A stretch of 64,000 nt of DNA from Odobenus rosmarus divergens (GCF_000321225.1 NW_004450566.1:3347619-3411618); one strand, 5' to 3'; shown: positions 49,060-61,504, counted from the first letter of the stretch. Numbers and translations: made by a program. The notes: generated by a model from the sequence alone, not told the origin.

Positions 49060-49251
49060 TTTTTAGAAGATTTTATTTCTTTATTTGACAGAGAGAGACA
49101 GCAAGAGAGGGAACACAAGCAGTGGAGGGGCAGAGAGAGAAGCAGGCTTCCCGCAGAGCAGGGAGCCCTATGTGGGGCTCGATCCCAGGACCCTGGGATC
49201 ATGACCTGAGCCAAAGGCAGATGCTTAACGACTTAGCCACCCAGGTGCCTC
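49060..49251 (-). mobile_element. Can-SINE, reverse orientation
   Basis: TTTTTAGAAGATTTTATTTC, GA-rich stretch, GGGCTCGATCCCAGGACCCT, then TAGCCACCCAGGTGCC. Flanks AACAATCCAGGGTTTTTC (49042-49059) and AATAATCTAGGGTTTTTC (49252-49269) are an 18-base TSD with two mismatches. Confidence 0.94.
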
Positions 49252-49399
49252 AATAATCTAGGGTTTTTCAATTTGGAAAACATCCTAGGGAAGAAATCAG
49301 AGCTACTTTTAACCTCTACGGTGACTTTATTAAATTAAATAAATCTCTATTTCCAAAGGAGACTTTAACTCTTTCTGTCAGAAAACTCTGCTAGTATAT

Positions 49400-49745
49400 T
49401 GGTTTTGGAAGAATAAGAACATGTATTGCTACCTGCTGGAGGACCGCCATAGTAAATATGCAAATCTGTTATGTCCAAGATGTGAAAGCTGTCCACAGGT
49501 GTATGCAGTATGGTGTAGGGGTAGGCTCTGGTGGCAAAGGAGCACTTCCCAGAGGACCACAGCGACAAGGTCAGGGGCATAGAAGATACCACTTGCAAGT
49601 AGCTTATAGATATTGATAAGATAAGTAGGGTGGAAAACATGAGTGTGTTTCACCTGTGCATGGGTCTGACCCTTGTTAAATTCCAGAAACAAGGGAGGTC
49701 ATAAAAGGAATCCCCAAAGAAGCTAACTATTGAAATTAAGTATTA
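49400..49745. other. Unassigned higher-complexity segment
   Basis: More GC and more even base use than its AT-rich neighbours, with two overlapping minus-strand ORFs (49365-49640 and 49429-49692). The 87-codon ORF reads VKHTHVFHPTYLINIYKLLA and continues with a hydrophobic stretch, but I recognise no family. It could be an old repeat, a retrocopy or a conserved noncoding element. Confidence 0.3.
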
Positions 49746-50079
49746 ATATTACATTACTGTCTGAATATAAATTTTGCTAGGTACATTCTATCTCCTTTTC
49801 TTTCACAGGGGGATTTAAGTCAACCTTCATTGTGTACTTCATTCAAAAATCTTCTGTTATAAGATTACTGGAGGAAAATAAATGAGACCGTGTACCTTAC
49901 TAATGATTTAAATCAAGCCCTTGGATGTTTACATCCAATCATTTAACTCCTTCAAATGATTCCTGTCAGGTTAAGTGTTGCATTAATTGCTTACATATTA
50001 GATAATTGTTAGACAATTGTAGACAATGAAAAAAATGTACAGTTTTTGTGAATTTTTATCACTTGATTTCCACAGCTAA

Positions 50080-50104
50080 CAGGTTAAAAAGAGTGTAGTG
50101 AGTT
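50080..50104. repeat. 25-base repeat, copy 2
   Basis: Partner of 48657-48681, about 1.4 kb away, in direct orientation. Confidence 0.9.
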
Positions 50105-51153
50105 GATTCCCAGTTCTTTTTTTTTTTTTCTTTTTCCTCATAACATTTATAGTCAGGGATGCAGATGTGGTTGGAGGAAACTGTCTAGAATGTGCCACTG
50201 TGGAATTTAAGTACCTGGCAAACTGCCTGATGTATGCAGCGTAGTCCTTTCTTCCCAGGGCCTACCCAAATAAATTTTTTCAAACTTGTAATTTAAGAGT
50301 GAAGAAGTTCACATGCTTTCATTTGCCTTAGCCTGCTTCTTCAGCAGGGCATTTTGTTACTGGAATTACTTGGTAACCACAGAAAGGCACTAATGAGAAG
50401 CTGCCATGGCAATCTTGAGAATTCTTCAAAAGTCTTGCTTGTAAGATTCATTAGGCTGCATTATCATATTGAGTTCATCTTGTTTGAAACATTGTCATTA
50501 TTTCCTTTTTGGCCACATAGGATGAAAAGCCAAGGATTTTGCCATCCAAAGAAATGCAACAGTTTTGTTGTTTTATTTTTTTTTCCTATACTTGACTCAT
50601 TAATTGGAAACATATTTTGCCATTTCTGACCTTTATGAGCAGTAGCAGCTCAGGATCTTTGGCTCTCTCCAACACGAGATGCTTCAGAGACTGTAAGGCA
50701 ATCACAAATTCTAATGACAGCAGACCACTTTGTACTCCATGGTAATTCTCACCTCGCAGGGGCAATGCATTGCAGATGCACCATTGTCAAGGAGCTGCCA
50801 TAGAGACCACGTTTTTTGAAATCAGGATGAGTCTTTACAGCGATTCTGTGTGTGTCATTTGCAGTATTCTTATCCTGATGATTATTGTCATTTATATAGT
50901 GCAATTTAAGTGGTTTCTGAGATGCTTTGTATACTCAGGCCAACTCGTTTCCATTTGAAACTTTAGTTCAACAGTTTCAATTTGGAACTTCCAGAGTTTA
51001 GCAAATAACCCTTGCTTGTCATACAGGTTGTTTTGAAATACAATAAACTCCATTTCTCAATTACTACAAGATCGGGTTTCTTCTCTTCTTTTTCCATCAC
51101 AGCCTTACATTTGTTCTTATGGCCTTGAGTCACGTATTAGTACACTTTTCCAC

Positions 51154-51347
51154 GATCCTTATAATTCTTATATTTTTCTTCTATCTTCTTTAGCGTCTAT
51201 CACAGTTCGAGGCACATGGTAACAACCCAGCACAAATGGAATTCTTATAATTCCAGGATCCTTATAATTCTTATATTTTTCTTCTATCTTCTTTAGCGTC
51301 TATCACAGTTCGAAGCACATGGTAACAACCCAGCACAAATGGAATTC
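51154..51347. repeat. Tandem duplication, period 103 bases
   Basis: Unit 1 at 51154-51256 and unit 2 at 51257-51347. The first 91 bases match with one substitution, G/A, in CAGTTCGAGGC versus CAGTTCGAAGC. Unit 1 carries about 12 extra bases (TTATAATTCCAG) at the junction. Confidence 0.95.
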
Positions 51348-51617
51348 CTCTTCCTTCCCTCCTTCCTGCCATTCTTGCATCCTTTCATTCTTTTGGACAT
51401 ATTTTCTACATACGATTTCATTGTTGACACAGATTTAAAGAGTTACCAGGTTGAAATGATCGCATAACCCACTAATTCTTAGCAGGGTGTTAAGGACCAC
51501 AAGAATCACTTGAAAGAGCAAAGAAGGGAAAGAATGAGTGGGGAGGATAATGCATGTGCAGTGACTCAGATACACTTTACTGACTGCTAAAAGAACTATT
51601 ATTAATTTATTACCACG

Positions 51618-51797
51618 ATTCTCAAAGTATGGCCCTGGGTTTGCAGGAATGGCATCACCTGAGAATTGTTTAGTATGTAAATTTTTGAGTCCCACTCTAG
51701 ACCTACTCAATTAGAAATTCTGAGATTGGGGACCAGCATTCCAGTTTCTAAGAAGCTCTCTTGTTGATGTTGAGGCATGCTCATGTTTGAAAACTGC
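51618..51797 (+). mobile_element. MER5A-type hAT DNA transposon
   Basis: GATTCTCAAAGTATGGCCCT, GGCATCACCTGAGAATTG, GACCTACTCAATTAGAAATT and GCTCATGTTTGAAAACTGCT match MER5A end to end, at near-consensus length. Confidence 0.88.
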
Positions 51798-52787
51798 TCA
51801 TGTCCAAACCTACATTTACACAGGGAACAGAGAACAGAGAAGTCAGGTGGTGATTCAAGGTCATATAGCTAGTTCATATAAGCATGCTTGTAGACATTCC
51901 AGGTCTACTTACCCACACCATGAGAGAACTAGTTCCAAGTTTAGGTGTGCCCTTGCATGGCAAATACTGCTCCTCCCTCAATTCAACATGTCCATATAAA
52001 AGTTAATTTTATGTATGGCAATCATCGAGGGTACAATAAACATATACAAAAGACTTAGGAATTTGAATTGGCTGAATGATTTCTGAATGTTCAGATCTAA
52101 ATCTCCTATTATACTTCATCTGACAATTTGTTTCTTAAAACCTAAAATCTTCTTACACGTATAGTTAATGTAAAATTAAAGCAGAGCTACTCCTATTTTC
52201 TTTTATTAAGACATCTTGATTCTTTTTTGATAGCACACTCTATTTTCACAAATCCCATCCCTTTACCTTCATATGGCAGCACCATAAAAACTTATATTCC
52301 CTTTGTGCACATCTTTCTATCATTTGGACTTCTCTGTTTTTATTTATATAGGTCTGCCTACTGGTTATGTTTATATTTACTTGAACTACTTGGTAGGAGA
52401 GTCCCTACATGAATACTCTAGAAATGAACATGAGAAAAATGAAGCCTGATGATTCTTTCCTTAGAAATAACACTTTATTGATGCTGAAAATTGAGTTGTA
52501 ATCTACCTGCTGTGGATGACTATATGAGCATCTTTCCTTCCTCCTATTTTTCTTAGACTCATAAGGAGAAAAAAAATATTTGGTTTGTGAAAGAAGGTTT
52601 CCAACAGAAAAGGTATGCAGAAACGGCTGAAAGCTATTTGAAGATAACTTACAATCAAGAAATGACTATTATACTTTCTAGCATCTTATCTTGAAAATTC
52701 CTTGGGATCATTTCATAAGTGGCACCATCACCACATATGGTCCAGGTCACGAAGCACTCTGTATAATGGCGAAGAGTATGGTTTGAG

Positions 52788-53255
52788 AAGCGCGGTAGAC
52801 AGAATAATTCCCTATCCCCCTACCCCAAGATATCCACATTCCAACCCCAGGGACCTAGGAATATGTTCAGTTACCTGGCAAAAGGGGGATTCAAGATTAC
52901 AGATAGAATTAAAGTTGCTAATTGCCTGACACCAAAATGGGGAGATTGCCATCAGAAGGGTTCTTGCAAGTTGAAGAGAAAAGCAAAATAGCAGAGTCAG
53001 AGGGAGATGTGACTATGGAGGAAAAAAATGCGATGTTGGCTTTGAAAATGGAGGAAGAAGGTCAAGGTATATGGGCAGCCTCTCTAACCTGAAAAAGGCA
53101 AGGAAGCAGTTTCTCCTCTAGAAAGTAACACAGCCCTATCAACACAGTGATTTTAGTCCTGTGAGACCCATGTAGGACTTCACAGAACTATAATCTAAAT
53201 TTGTGTTGTTTTGAGCCACTAACTTTATAGCAATTTGTTAACAGCAACAATGAAA
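52788..53255 (+). mobile_element. MLT1-type LTR (ERVL-MaLR)
   Basis: GACAGAATAATTCCCTATCC, AAGATATCCACATTCCAACC, GGACCTAGGAATATGTTCAG, CAGAGTCAGAGGGAGATGTG and TTTTGAGCCACTAACTTTAT match the MLT1B/C-like consensus in order. Confidence 0.82.
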
Positions 53256-53264
53256 AATTAATGC

Positions 53265-53375
53265 AGGAAATAATATAGATCTGGATTTGAATCTCAGCTT
53301 TACCTCTGCCTAGGTGTGTCCTTGAGAAACTTTCTTAAACTCTGAGCTTTAGTTCATTCATCAACAAAATGTGTT
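53265..53375 (+). mobile_element. MIR SINE fragment
   Basis: GGATTTGAATCTCAGCTTTA, GTCCTTGAGAAACTTTCTTA and ACTCTGAGCTTTAGTTCATT match the MIR core and 3' half. Confidence 0.7.
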
Positions 53376-55881
53376 TAGAATAAAATAGAATTTTAAAAAC
53401 TCTCCCTCTGCTAATACTCCAGTGCACGTGTTGTGTTTCATTACTGACTTTATTCCAACTGATGATATAAGGGCACAGTATCTTCAGCTTTGAATCTCTA
53501 TTAAGGCTTTGGATTCCTCTGAATCCAGCTGGCATTTGGGAGAAAAGAGGTGGAGAAGATATTTCCACTTTTCAACCATTTTTCTCTAGAAGTTACATAT
53601 TTCACTTGTGATCACATTTCCTCTAGAGAATAATTCATATAGCCACATCCAGATGTAAGCAGGTCTGCAAAATATAGTCCCCAGCTGGTGAACACTGCCA
53701 GGTGACAATTATAAACTGTGAAAAGAGAAGCAAACCTTTTTGGTGAGCAGTGAAGCCACCTTAGCCTCTTTAGAGAAACAAAGACCTAAAAGAGGGCCCA
53801 GAAGTCATCTACTGTGGACCTAAATCTGGGTAGTCTGGTTAGATTTTCTCATTTTCCAAAATGATAGGCATCATGTTATCCATCAATAAACACCTTTTTG
53901 TGCCAGAGTTTTAAGAGTTTAAAATGATAAATAATATTTATAAAATCATTTTGCTCATGCTTGCCATTTTATATGTGCAATATATGTTAACAGTTTAAAT
54001 GTATATCCATTAATTTTGCATATTAATGGCAGTGACCAATACAGGAATATTTTTTGCCTGGGTGAGCCAAATACACAGAGATTGATTAAAAAAAAAAAAA
54101 GGTACATTTAGTGATGCTAAAATAGAGAATACTCATCTGACCTTTATTTGGGAAAGATATTTAGAGGCAGTAAACACATATATGTTTCTAAAAAGGGTGT
54201 TTTCAGTCACTTCCAAATAAATGAGAGCTACCTATTTATTCAATGTTAATATCACAGCTTATAAGGTTTACCTCAAGCATATTGGTGGTAATTAGGAGAC
54301 ACAAGATTTCAGTTTTTCAGAAGAAATTCACTTCTTAGAAATGTAGTGCAATCTGTTGTTTGCTCATCATTAAACATATGTTGTTTTGATTAGTTCAGAA
54401 TGAAAATAATGACCCAATTTAAAGTATCCTTAATTTATTTGCCAAGTTTTAAATATATTTTCCTCTTATCTCAGCATGACATATATTTATGCAAACCCCT
54501 TTTGGCTTATTTTTTGGAAGATGAATAAATGTCTTAAGCACCTACATGTGCTGTGTATTCCTATATATCTTTCAAGAAGTTTTTTTTTTCTTTTTGCTTG
54601 AAGCAAGACATGACATTAAGTATTCAACCAAAGGAAGTCCCAAGAAGCTAACATCCATAGAAGGTTTACCATGACAGTTTTTCACCAAACTCCTTCATTT
54701 GCATAGCAGTCTTCAAAGACATAAGCATATGATTTTTATAAATATGAAAAAATAATAATAAATTTTAACTTCATTAAGTTGTGATCACTGTGCCTTTGAA
54801 CTCTCTTACCCTTCATCATGCTTCCCCTCCTAAATACAGGTATATATAAGTCTGCTTTGTTTCTGTTGCCTTTTCCAACTTATAAAATCTTTAAAAAACA
54901 ATTAAACTCCTTAAAAATAATTATATCATTTTAGGAAATACTGAAGTTTCCGTAAATTAAATCAGAGGAAATTCCCAGGGACTATGATTTTGCCGCCAGC
55001 TTTCAACAGGGGCATCTTGTTGTTAAATGCTTTTAGATAAACTGTAAGTTGTTAGTATCTACAGATCTTTATGTGCTGCAATTTTTGCCTTAATAATTCA
55101 TACGTGTTCCTTTTGAGCTTGTAGATGTCGTTGCACATGGACACTCCACTAGAGATTTTTTCTGTATAGAAGATGCTTTTAAGTATTGTGAGGGGTTATA
55201 ACAGAGAGTGATATAAATTACTGAAGTTGACTGGGATTCTCATTCAATGGTATGTTTTCCACACTTTCTTTCCTGAGCTTGGGGCCTGGCTAGGGGTATT
55301 TGAAAGAAGAAATGAGAATGAGAAAAGAATATCTAGCGTTCAACCTCTCAAGTCCGTTCCACTTTTGTAAATATCTGGTAGGTGTCTGTGTACTTTGTTC
55401 CTGAGCATTACATGGGTTTAATCCTATGTCACTGGCTAGGAGTTCAAGTGGGGCTTGGAGAGAAGATACTTGTCTTTCCATGAGAGAAACTCATCTTGGG
55501 AGATGAAAACTCATCTGAAGAAAATAATTATTGGGAGATTTTCTGGTAAACATTGATTCACTAGATTGTTGTCTTCCTTAAAGTTGCTTCCTGCTCCTTT
55601 GATGACTCAACACCCTCTTTTTAAGCTACTAACTAGGATCTGCATGTTCTTGATTATCAGATCTCAGTCTGAGATATTTACCTAAGAATGAAGCTAGATG
55701 AATTTGGAATAAGACTAGTACAGTAAGCAGTTCAAATATTCACATTATTCTTGCTTTAAAAATCTCATTCATCAGTTATATTTAGATAAAAATATTAAAA
55801 TATCTTCATGTGTAACAGTTCTTTTATAGTATTCAATTGCTTTTGAATAGTATCATCAGCAATAAGAAAATGTTTTGTATA
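53376..55881. other. AT-rich sequence, nothing recognised
   Basis: No recognisable gene or repeat. An A-run lies at 54089-54101. Confidence 0.5.
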
Positions 55882-55893
55882 TGAAGCAAAAAT

Positions 55894-56086
55894 TTCTTTT
55901 TGAGAGAGAGAGAGAAAGAGAGTGTGACTGGGGGGAGGGGCAAAGGGAGAGTGGGAGAGAGGATCTCAAGCAGGCTGCATGCTCAGCATGGAGCCCGATG
56001 CTGGCTCAATCTTACAACCCTGAGATCATGACCTGAGCCGAAATCAAGGGTCTCATGCTTCACCAACTGAGCTACCCACGTGCCCC
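55894..56086 (-). mobile_element. Can-SINE, older subfamily, reverse orientation
   Basis: TTCTTTTTGAGAGAGAG, ACAACCCTGAGATCATGACC, TGAGCCGAAATCAAGGGTC and a degenerate head ending GTGCCCC. A perfect 12-base TSD, TGAAGCAAAAAT, lies at 55882-55893 and 56087-56098, despite the older-subfamily signature. Confidence 0.94.
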
Positions 56087-56139
56087 TGAAGCAAAAATAT
56101 TCTTATTATTCAGGATAGGAGCAAAGAGGAGGTAGCTGG

Positions 56140-56815
56140 GTTTAATTCTTCTAATTGTCAGTCTTTTCAGTTTTAGCCAATCAAATGGGTATGAAATGTA
56201 TCACTTTGGGGTTTTCATTAATATTTCCCTTATGACTAATATTCTTGAGCAATTTTTTGTGTATTTATTGGCCATTTCTATTTTAAGTTGTGAATTGTCT
56301 GAATTATCTCTTCTTCTCCATTTTTTAAATTGTCGTTTTCTTTATTGTTTGTTTACTTGTAAGCCTTCATTGTATATTATGAATAATAATCCTTTGTTAG
56401 ATATTTATATTGTGAAAATTTTCCAGTCTGTGATTTGCCTTTTGATGAGTAGGAGTTTTAAATTTGATGAAATCCAATATATTATTATCTTTTTAATTTT
56501 GTAGCCAGTGCTTTTTTATCATCTTTTAAGAAATATTTGCCTATTCCAACCTCTGGAAAATATTTTTCTTTGCTTGCTTCTAGAGGCTCTATTTATTTTT
56601 TTAATCTTAAAAATCAGATGTATAATCCATCTTAAATTACTTTTGTTGTAAGATGTGAGGCAGGGGCTGAGATTCAACTTTTTCCATACATTTGTTCAAA
56701 CAATGTATTATATTTTTTGTTTCTGAACTCTACTGTTCAGTTTTTCAAAATATCTAGGCTTATGCCACTATCATACTTCCCTGATTAGGTAGCTTTATAA
56801 TAAATCTTTTAATCA
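56140..56815 (-). mobile_element. Ancient L1 (L1M) ORF2 fragment
   Basis: TTTATTGGCCATTTCTATTT, AATCCTTTGTTAGATATTTA, TGATTTGCCTTTTGATGAGT and CAACTTTTTCCATACATTTG are antisense to the ORF2/3' part of old L1. The 102-codon plus-strand ORF within it is incidental. Confidence 0.75.
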
Positions 56816-56824
56816 GTTAGCTTT

Positions 56825-57265
56825 ATTAAATAAAAATTCAACTGAGTAAATTTTAAAGATCTAACTGGCTTTTATGAATCAATTCATGAATTGGGCAGCA
56901 TCCCGTCTAACAAGTACAGGGGAATGCCAAAGGAAAAGATTTTTGAAGGCCTGACAAACAAGTCCTAGGCAGAAAAAAATAATCATTTCATGTGAGCCAA
57001 CCTTTCTTTGGGGACAAAGGGTCTTATTAGGTGGATTATCTCATTTTACAAAAGGGTCTTATTAGGTGGATTACCTCATCTTCCTTTGGGGAAGGAGAGG
57101 GCCTGTGTGACAGACTGCCTTACTGGTACTGAGTGGAAAAGCCCTGACTGACCAGTTAAGACTCTATTTCTGGGGAAGATCAAAACTATAATCAGGCTAG
57201 GTATTAAACCCTCATTTTGTAACCTGGCCTAGCATGACTGACTCCACTTTGCACCTGTGGTTTTC
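56825..57265 (-). mobile_element. LTR-like element (ERV)
   Basis: TTTTAAAGATCTAACTGGCT, TCATGAATTGGGCAGCATCC, CCTGGCCTAGCATGACTGAC and related sequence form a typical mammalian ERV LTR read in antisense. It contains a small internal tandem duplication at about 57016-57085 (35-base period). Family name not assigned. Confidence 0.55.
57016..57085. repeat. 35-base tandem duplication within the LTR
   Basis: AAAGGGTCTTATTAGGTGGA occurs at 57016 and 57051. The copies differ by a few bases. Confidence 0.9.
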
Positions 57266-57540
57266 TTTTTAACCACTTAAGTCTTCTAACTTTGTTCCTC
57301 TTTCTTCATCATTGTTGTGGCTGTTATTCTAGTTCCTTAGCATGTTGTGTCACAATTTATTAAGTTCTTACCTTTCAGTTTCAAACAATCCTAGTCTGTC
57401 CTTTTTGTGATGCTGGAGATTTGATTCTGTAAATTACTTTTCTCCTTTGACTTAAGCTCTGACTTTTTCTCCTTAAGCTCTGCCAGTTTCATGCACTACA
57501 GGGACATGACACTGCAAGGTGAAGGACTATGCATTAGATT

Positions 57541-57578
57541 TTTGTTTGTTTGTTTGTTTGTTTGTTTGTTTGTTTTTG
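57541..57578. repeat. (GTTT)n microsatellite
   Basis: Eight or nine GTTT units. Confidence 0.95.
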
Positions 57579-58149
57579 CTGGAAAACTTCCTGAAAGCTT
57601 GCAGTTCCTAGAAACACCACTTTAGCATCTCCACAGTGACAGCAGAGCCCAGGCTTACACCCTTTCCTTTACTCTCTCAGCTCCATTTGCACTATAAGTG
57701 CCTCACATTCAAGCTTTACCCAAATCCCTCTATGTGGCCACCACTCAAAAATAGATATGACTTCATCTGTGACCCAAACTGTCTTCATCAGTATGAGCCA
57801 GAAAGACCAGAGATGCTTAGAACATGGTGTAGAAGGGGACCTCAGGCTCAGGTCCACTTGTTAATTTGGTCCCATAGGCCCCTCACCTCAGAGAGGTAAA
57901 AGAGAGCAATTGTGAGTGTCCTAGAGCAAGGAGCCCAGGGCATGGAAACTCTTGCCTGCCTCTAAATGTGATTCTGCTTGTAATGTTCATTAATATATTC
58001 AAGACATGTAATAAGGATTACATATGTTGTGCCTGACTATGTGTAATATGCTGATTATTCCACAACCAACAGGAAATAGCCTTATTTTTCCGTAAGTATT
58101 CAGGAAGAGGCAATTACTTCTACTCACAGTGTTCTATTGTTTGGATTTG

Positions 58150-58500
58150 TTGTAATGAGTATAGACAAGCTTTATAAAAATAGGCTGGAAAAAGACATTT
58201 GCAATGCTTAAAACTGATGGTGGAATAATACAGAGAACATCTAAAAAACTCTTGTGATTTAACATGAAAAGTAGAAATATCACAAAAGAAGTTGGCAAGG
58301 GATATGAGCAATTTAGAGAGGAAAAAAATCAGGGGCCTTACAAACATAAGGAGAAAATCTCAAAATCTTCCACATTCAGATAAAGCAAATTGAAACAAAA
58401 TTATCTATTGCTATTTATTATTAGATCATCACAATTTAGAAGTCTAAATAATCCATTCTAAATTATAAAAATATCTCTGCAAGATAAACAGTGGGTAATG
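58150..58500 (+). mobile_element. Ancient L1 (L1M) ORF2 fragment, sense
   Basis: GGAAAAAGACATTTGCAATG, AACTCTTGTGATTTAACATG, AAGGGATATGAGCAATTTAG and AGATAAAGCAAATTGAAAC correspond to the ORF2 C-terminal region. Confidence 0.6.
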
Positions 58501-59145
58501 GCAGGAAACTGGTCATTAAGTCATCAAATATGATATTAGATACATAGTTCCCAGAGTTGCATGGAATATTAAAGAGGGCAAAATATAGGACATATCCTGT
58601 TGGTGTTTGTAGACTTAACAAAGGTAAATTTAGCAACAGTCTAAAATAGGGAAGGAGAAAATCTAATGGGTTAGGGAAAAAACATGTGGTTTCAGATTGA
58701 GCTGTATCTTGAAGAAAGTTAAACACGAATGATCAGGTAAAGGAGAACAACCAGAAGCCAAGAAAGCAGGAGCCGAGGAGTCCAGAAGGAAATTAATAAT
58801 TTAAATTAATATTTTGTATAAATACAACAAAAATATTAATACACTTGAGAAATCCATGGTAAGATTTTAAGGCCCTGTTCTCTGTAAGACAGCAACGTCA
58901 GGCACAGAGTGAAGTAATTATATTTGCGTAAGAGATTATGATGTCCATTAAATAATTAGAGTCATTTGTTTGCTCACATTTTTGGAATCTTTTGAGTCCC
59001 CCACCATTCCTTTCTCTCTTTCTGTGTTTATGCCAGAAGCTTCACTGGCAGTTGGAGTTAGTCTTACCAAGCCAGCATTCCAATACACCCAAAAGGAAGA
59101 TCTCTATCAGGGGACACACACAAGAATCCAGGAAATAAAAAATAA

Positions 59146-59172
59146 TATTAATTAATTAATTAATTAATTAAT
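59146..59172. repeat. (TTAA)n microsatellite
   Basis: Six TTAA units followed by TACATGCC. Confidence 0.93.
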
Positions 59173-59285
59173 ACATGCCTACAATATGCAAATTCTAAAC
59201 AGCAGGATTTTACTTTGTCTTTCTGGGCTTATTCTTCTTCATATCCCTTTGTTTTATATGATCATTTTATATAACCATTATTTTA

Positions 59286-59321
59286 CACACACACACACAC
59301 ACACACATACACGCACACACT
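59286..59321. repeat. (CA)n microsatellite
   Basis: About eleven CA units, then ATACACGCACACAC. Confidence 0.95.
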
Positions 59322-59545
59322 CTTTCTAAACAAATGTAAATGGATTAACCACTTACATAGTTTACCTTCTGGAATGTATCAGTTCTAAGTCTATTGATTA
59401 CAAACTTTCTATGGGATGAGTCCTAGAAAGTCATTTTACAGATACTGTTGGGTATAGAATTCTGATAGTTCAGTACCAGGAATCTGGATCCTTTTGGTTA
59501 CATTTTAGTTTGTTGCTCTAAGAATAAGATGAATAGCACCTTCTA

Positions 59546-59997
59546 CGGTGAGTGCTGTGAATTGTGTTAGACTGTTGAATCACAGACCTGTACCTCTGAA
59601 ATAAATAATACATTATATGTTAAAAAAAAAAAAGAAGATAGCAGGAAGGGGAAAATGAAGGGGGGGAAATCGGAGGGGGAGACAAACCATGAGAGACTAT
59701 GGACTCTGAGAAACAAACTGAGGGTTCTAGAGGGGAGGGGGTTGGGGGTTGGGTTAGCCTGGTGATGGGTATTAAAGAGGGCACGTTCTGCGTGGAGCAC
59801 TGGGTGTTATACACAAACAATGAATCATGGAACACTACATCAAATACTAATGATGTAATGTATGGTGATTAACATAACATAATTAAAAAAAAACATTAAG
59901 TTACCTGATAAAATTAGTGATTTTCTTAAGCATGAAAAAAAATAAATAACCAGAGAGTATGATTAAATGGTTAAAACACCAAAAAAAAAAAAAAAAA
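59546..59997 (+). mobile_element. 5'-truncated carnivore L1 with apparent 3' transduction
   Basis: The L1 part (59546-59893) covers the end of ORF2 and the 3' UTR (ATCACAGACCTGTACCTCTG, ACAAACTGAGGGTTCTAGAG, GTGATTAACATAACATAATT) and ends in a first A-run at 59885-59893. Then come 87 bases of non-L1 sequence (59894-59980) and a second A-tail of 17 A (59981-59997). A perfect 18-base TSD, GATGAATAGCACCTTCTA, lies at 59528-59545 and 59998-60015, outside both A-runs. All of it therefore entered in one event. The L1 at 19193-20352 ends at the same 3' point, which independently fixes where L1 stops. Confidence 0.93.
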
Positions 59998-60015
59998 GAT
60001 GAATAGCACCTTCTA

Positions 60016-61504
60016 TGCTTCTAGAATTTCTCTGAAACACTATAGTTGGTGTGGATTGCTTTTATGTAGATTTATCTTAATGTGAAGATGCCTATATGTA
60101 AAATATGAAGAAACTTGTCTCATTGAGGTCTGATTTCTGACAAGTGCATTTTTGAGTTAATCACTGTAGCTTCCGAGTTTTATTAAATTAGGATCGGCTT
60201 TCTGTTTACTATTATCACATCCATTGACTCTTATGGTTAAGTAGTAAGTGTCACAAATGCCTACAAAGAATGAAGTGTAGAGTCAGTTATAGGAATTTAT
60301 TTGAATGAATTATTAATATAACAAAGGCAAGACCATCATGAAAAGTACCCTTTTGATTTTGTGATTAGTAACAAAGAACCAGAATGGAAAGTCATTTTAG
60401 AAAAAAAAAAGGAATAATCAAACTGCTTAGCATCATTTAGTTAACAAATACTGATTGTGCACTGTTTACCCATCAGTGTTTTGCTGGCCAAGGCTTATGC
60501 TGCAGATAAATATTCTTCCAATTACTGTCTTCACATGTTACTGGATTTTAAGGGAGAGGCAAAATTCCTCATTTAGTATTTGAAGTAGAATTTGTAGCAT
60601 TTAACTTAGAGAAGTAATGTTATCTTAATTTGTTAATATTCTCAACTGACCAAGACAAAAAAATCTCTCACCCAATGTGAGAGATTTATTTCATTTAAAT
60701 TTATTTTTACTCATATACTCAGAAAATGCTTTGATTTCAATTTATTGCATAAGGTAGTTTTTAAAGTTCAGATATATGTGTATTAAAATGTATTACTACT
60801 CCACTCACATAGGAATGTCCTTTGGTTAGAAAAGTCAGTTCACATTTATTGCATTCATTTTAGTCTCTCTGATTAGATCTTAACTGAAACACTTTGCGTT
60901 GCCCCAGGCTAGAACACTTAGAATGGAAACAATGTTTCTGCTTAGTTCTTTTCCCATTGTATAACTAGAAAAATATCTAGTGGAATTCTTGTTTCTCTGT
61001 ACTCATGGGAAAAATCGTATCAGGACCTTTTGTTGCCCAGGGGTCAATTACTAGGATCAAGTACATGGCCATATATTAAAAGTGACACTAGCCTACTTAT
61101 TATTATTTCCTGTTTTCTTTTAAATACTAAAAGATATACATCCTGCATTTTTTTAACCAATTGCTAGACTTTGCTTCTTTTTTTACCAACAGAAAGGACC
61201 ACTTGACCAAAACTTACAGAGTTATCCCAGATGGTATAAACAACCCAGATCTTGGGTATTAGAAATTTAAGGAATTACAGTGCAGAATTTCAGATATCAG
61301 CACCATATGGTTCCCCCTGATGATCTGCCTCTAACTGTGTGGTACAGTGATGATAATGGTCTCCTCTCTTTTTTCACTTGTGCCCACTCTACCTTCTTGG
61401 AAACTGCTGTGGACATTTGTTGCTTTGGTCAACTAAGCATCATTTTGCCTTCTGATAGAAGGAAAATTGCTTACTTTTGGAAAAATGCCTTTACCCGTTG
61501 CTTA
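60016..61504. other. AT-rich sequence, nothing recognised
   Basis: No supportable gene. The 93-codon ORF at 61280-61561 runs into the following L2 and is unlikely to be real. Confidence 0.5.

Noticed and set aside
49365..49692. Overlapping 91- and 87-codon minus-strand ORFs as a possible novel gene
   Set aside because: No family resemblance and no splice or promoter context that I can defend; kept only as an unassigned segment.
57541..57578. Regular GTTT units considered as a CRISPR-like or satellite array
   Set aside because: Simple four-base microsatellite without spacers, in mammalian DNA.
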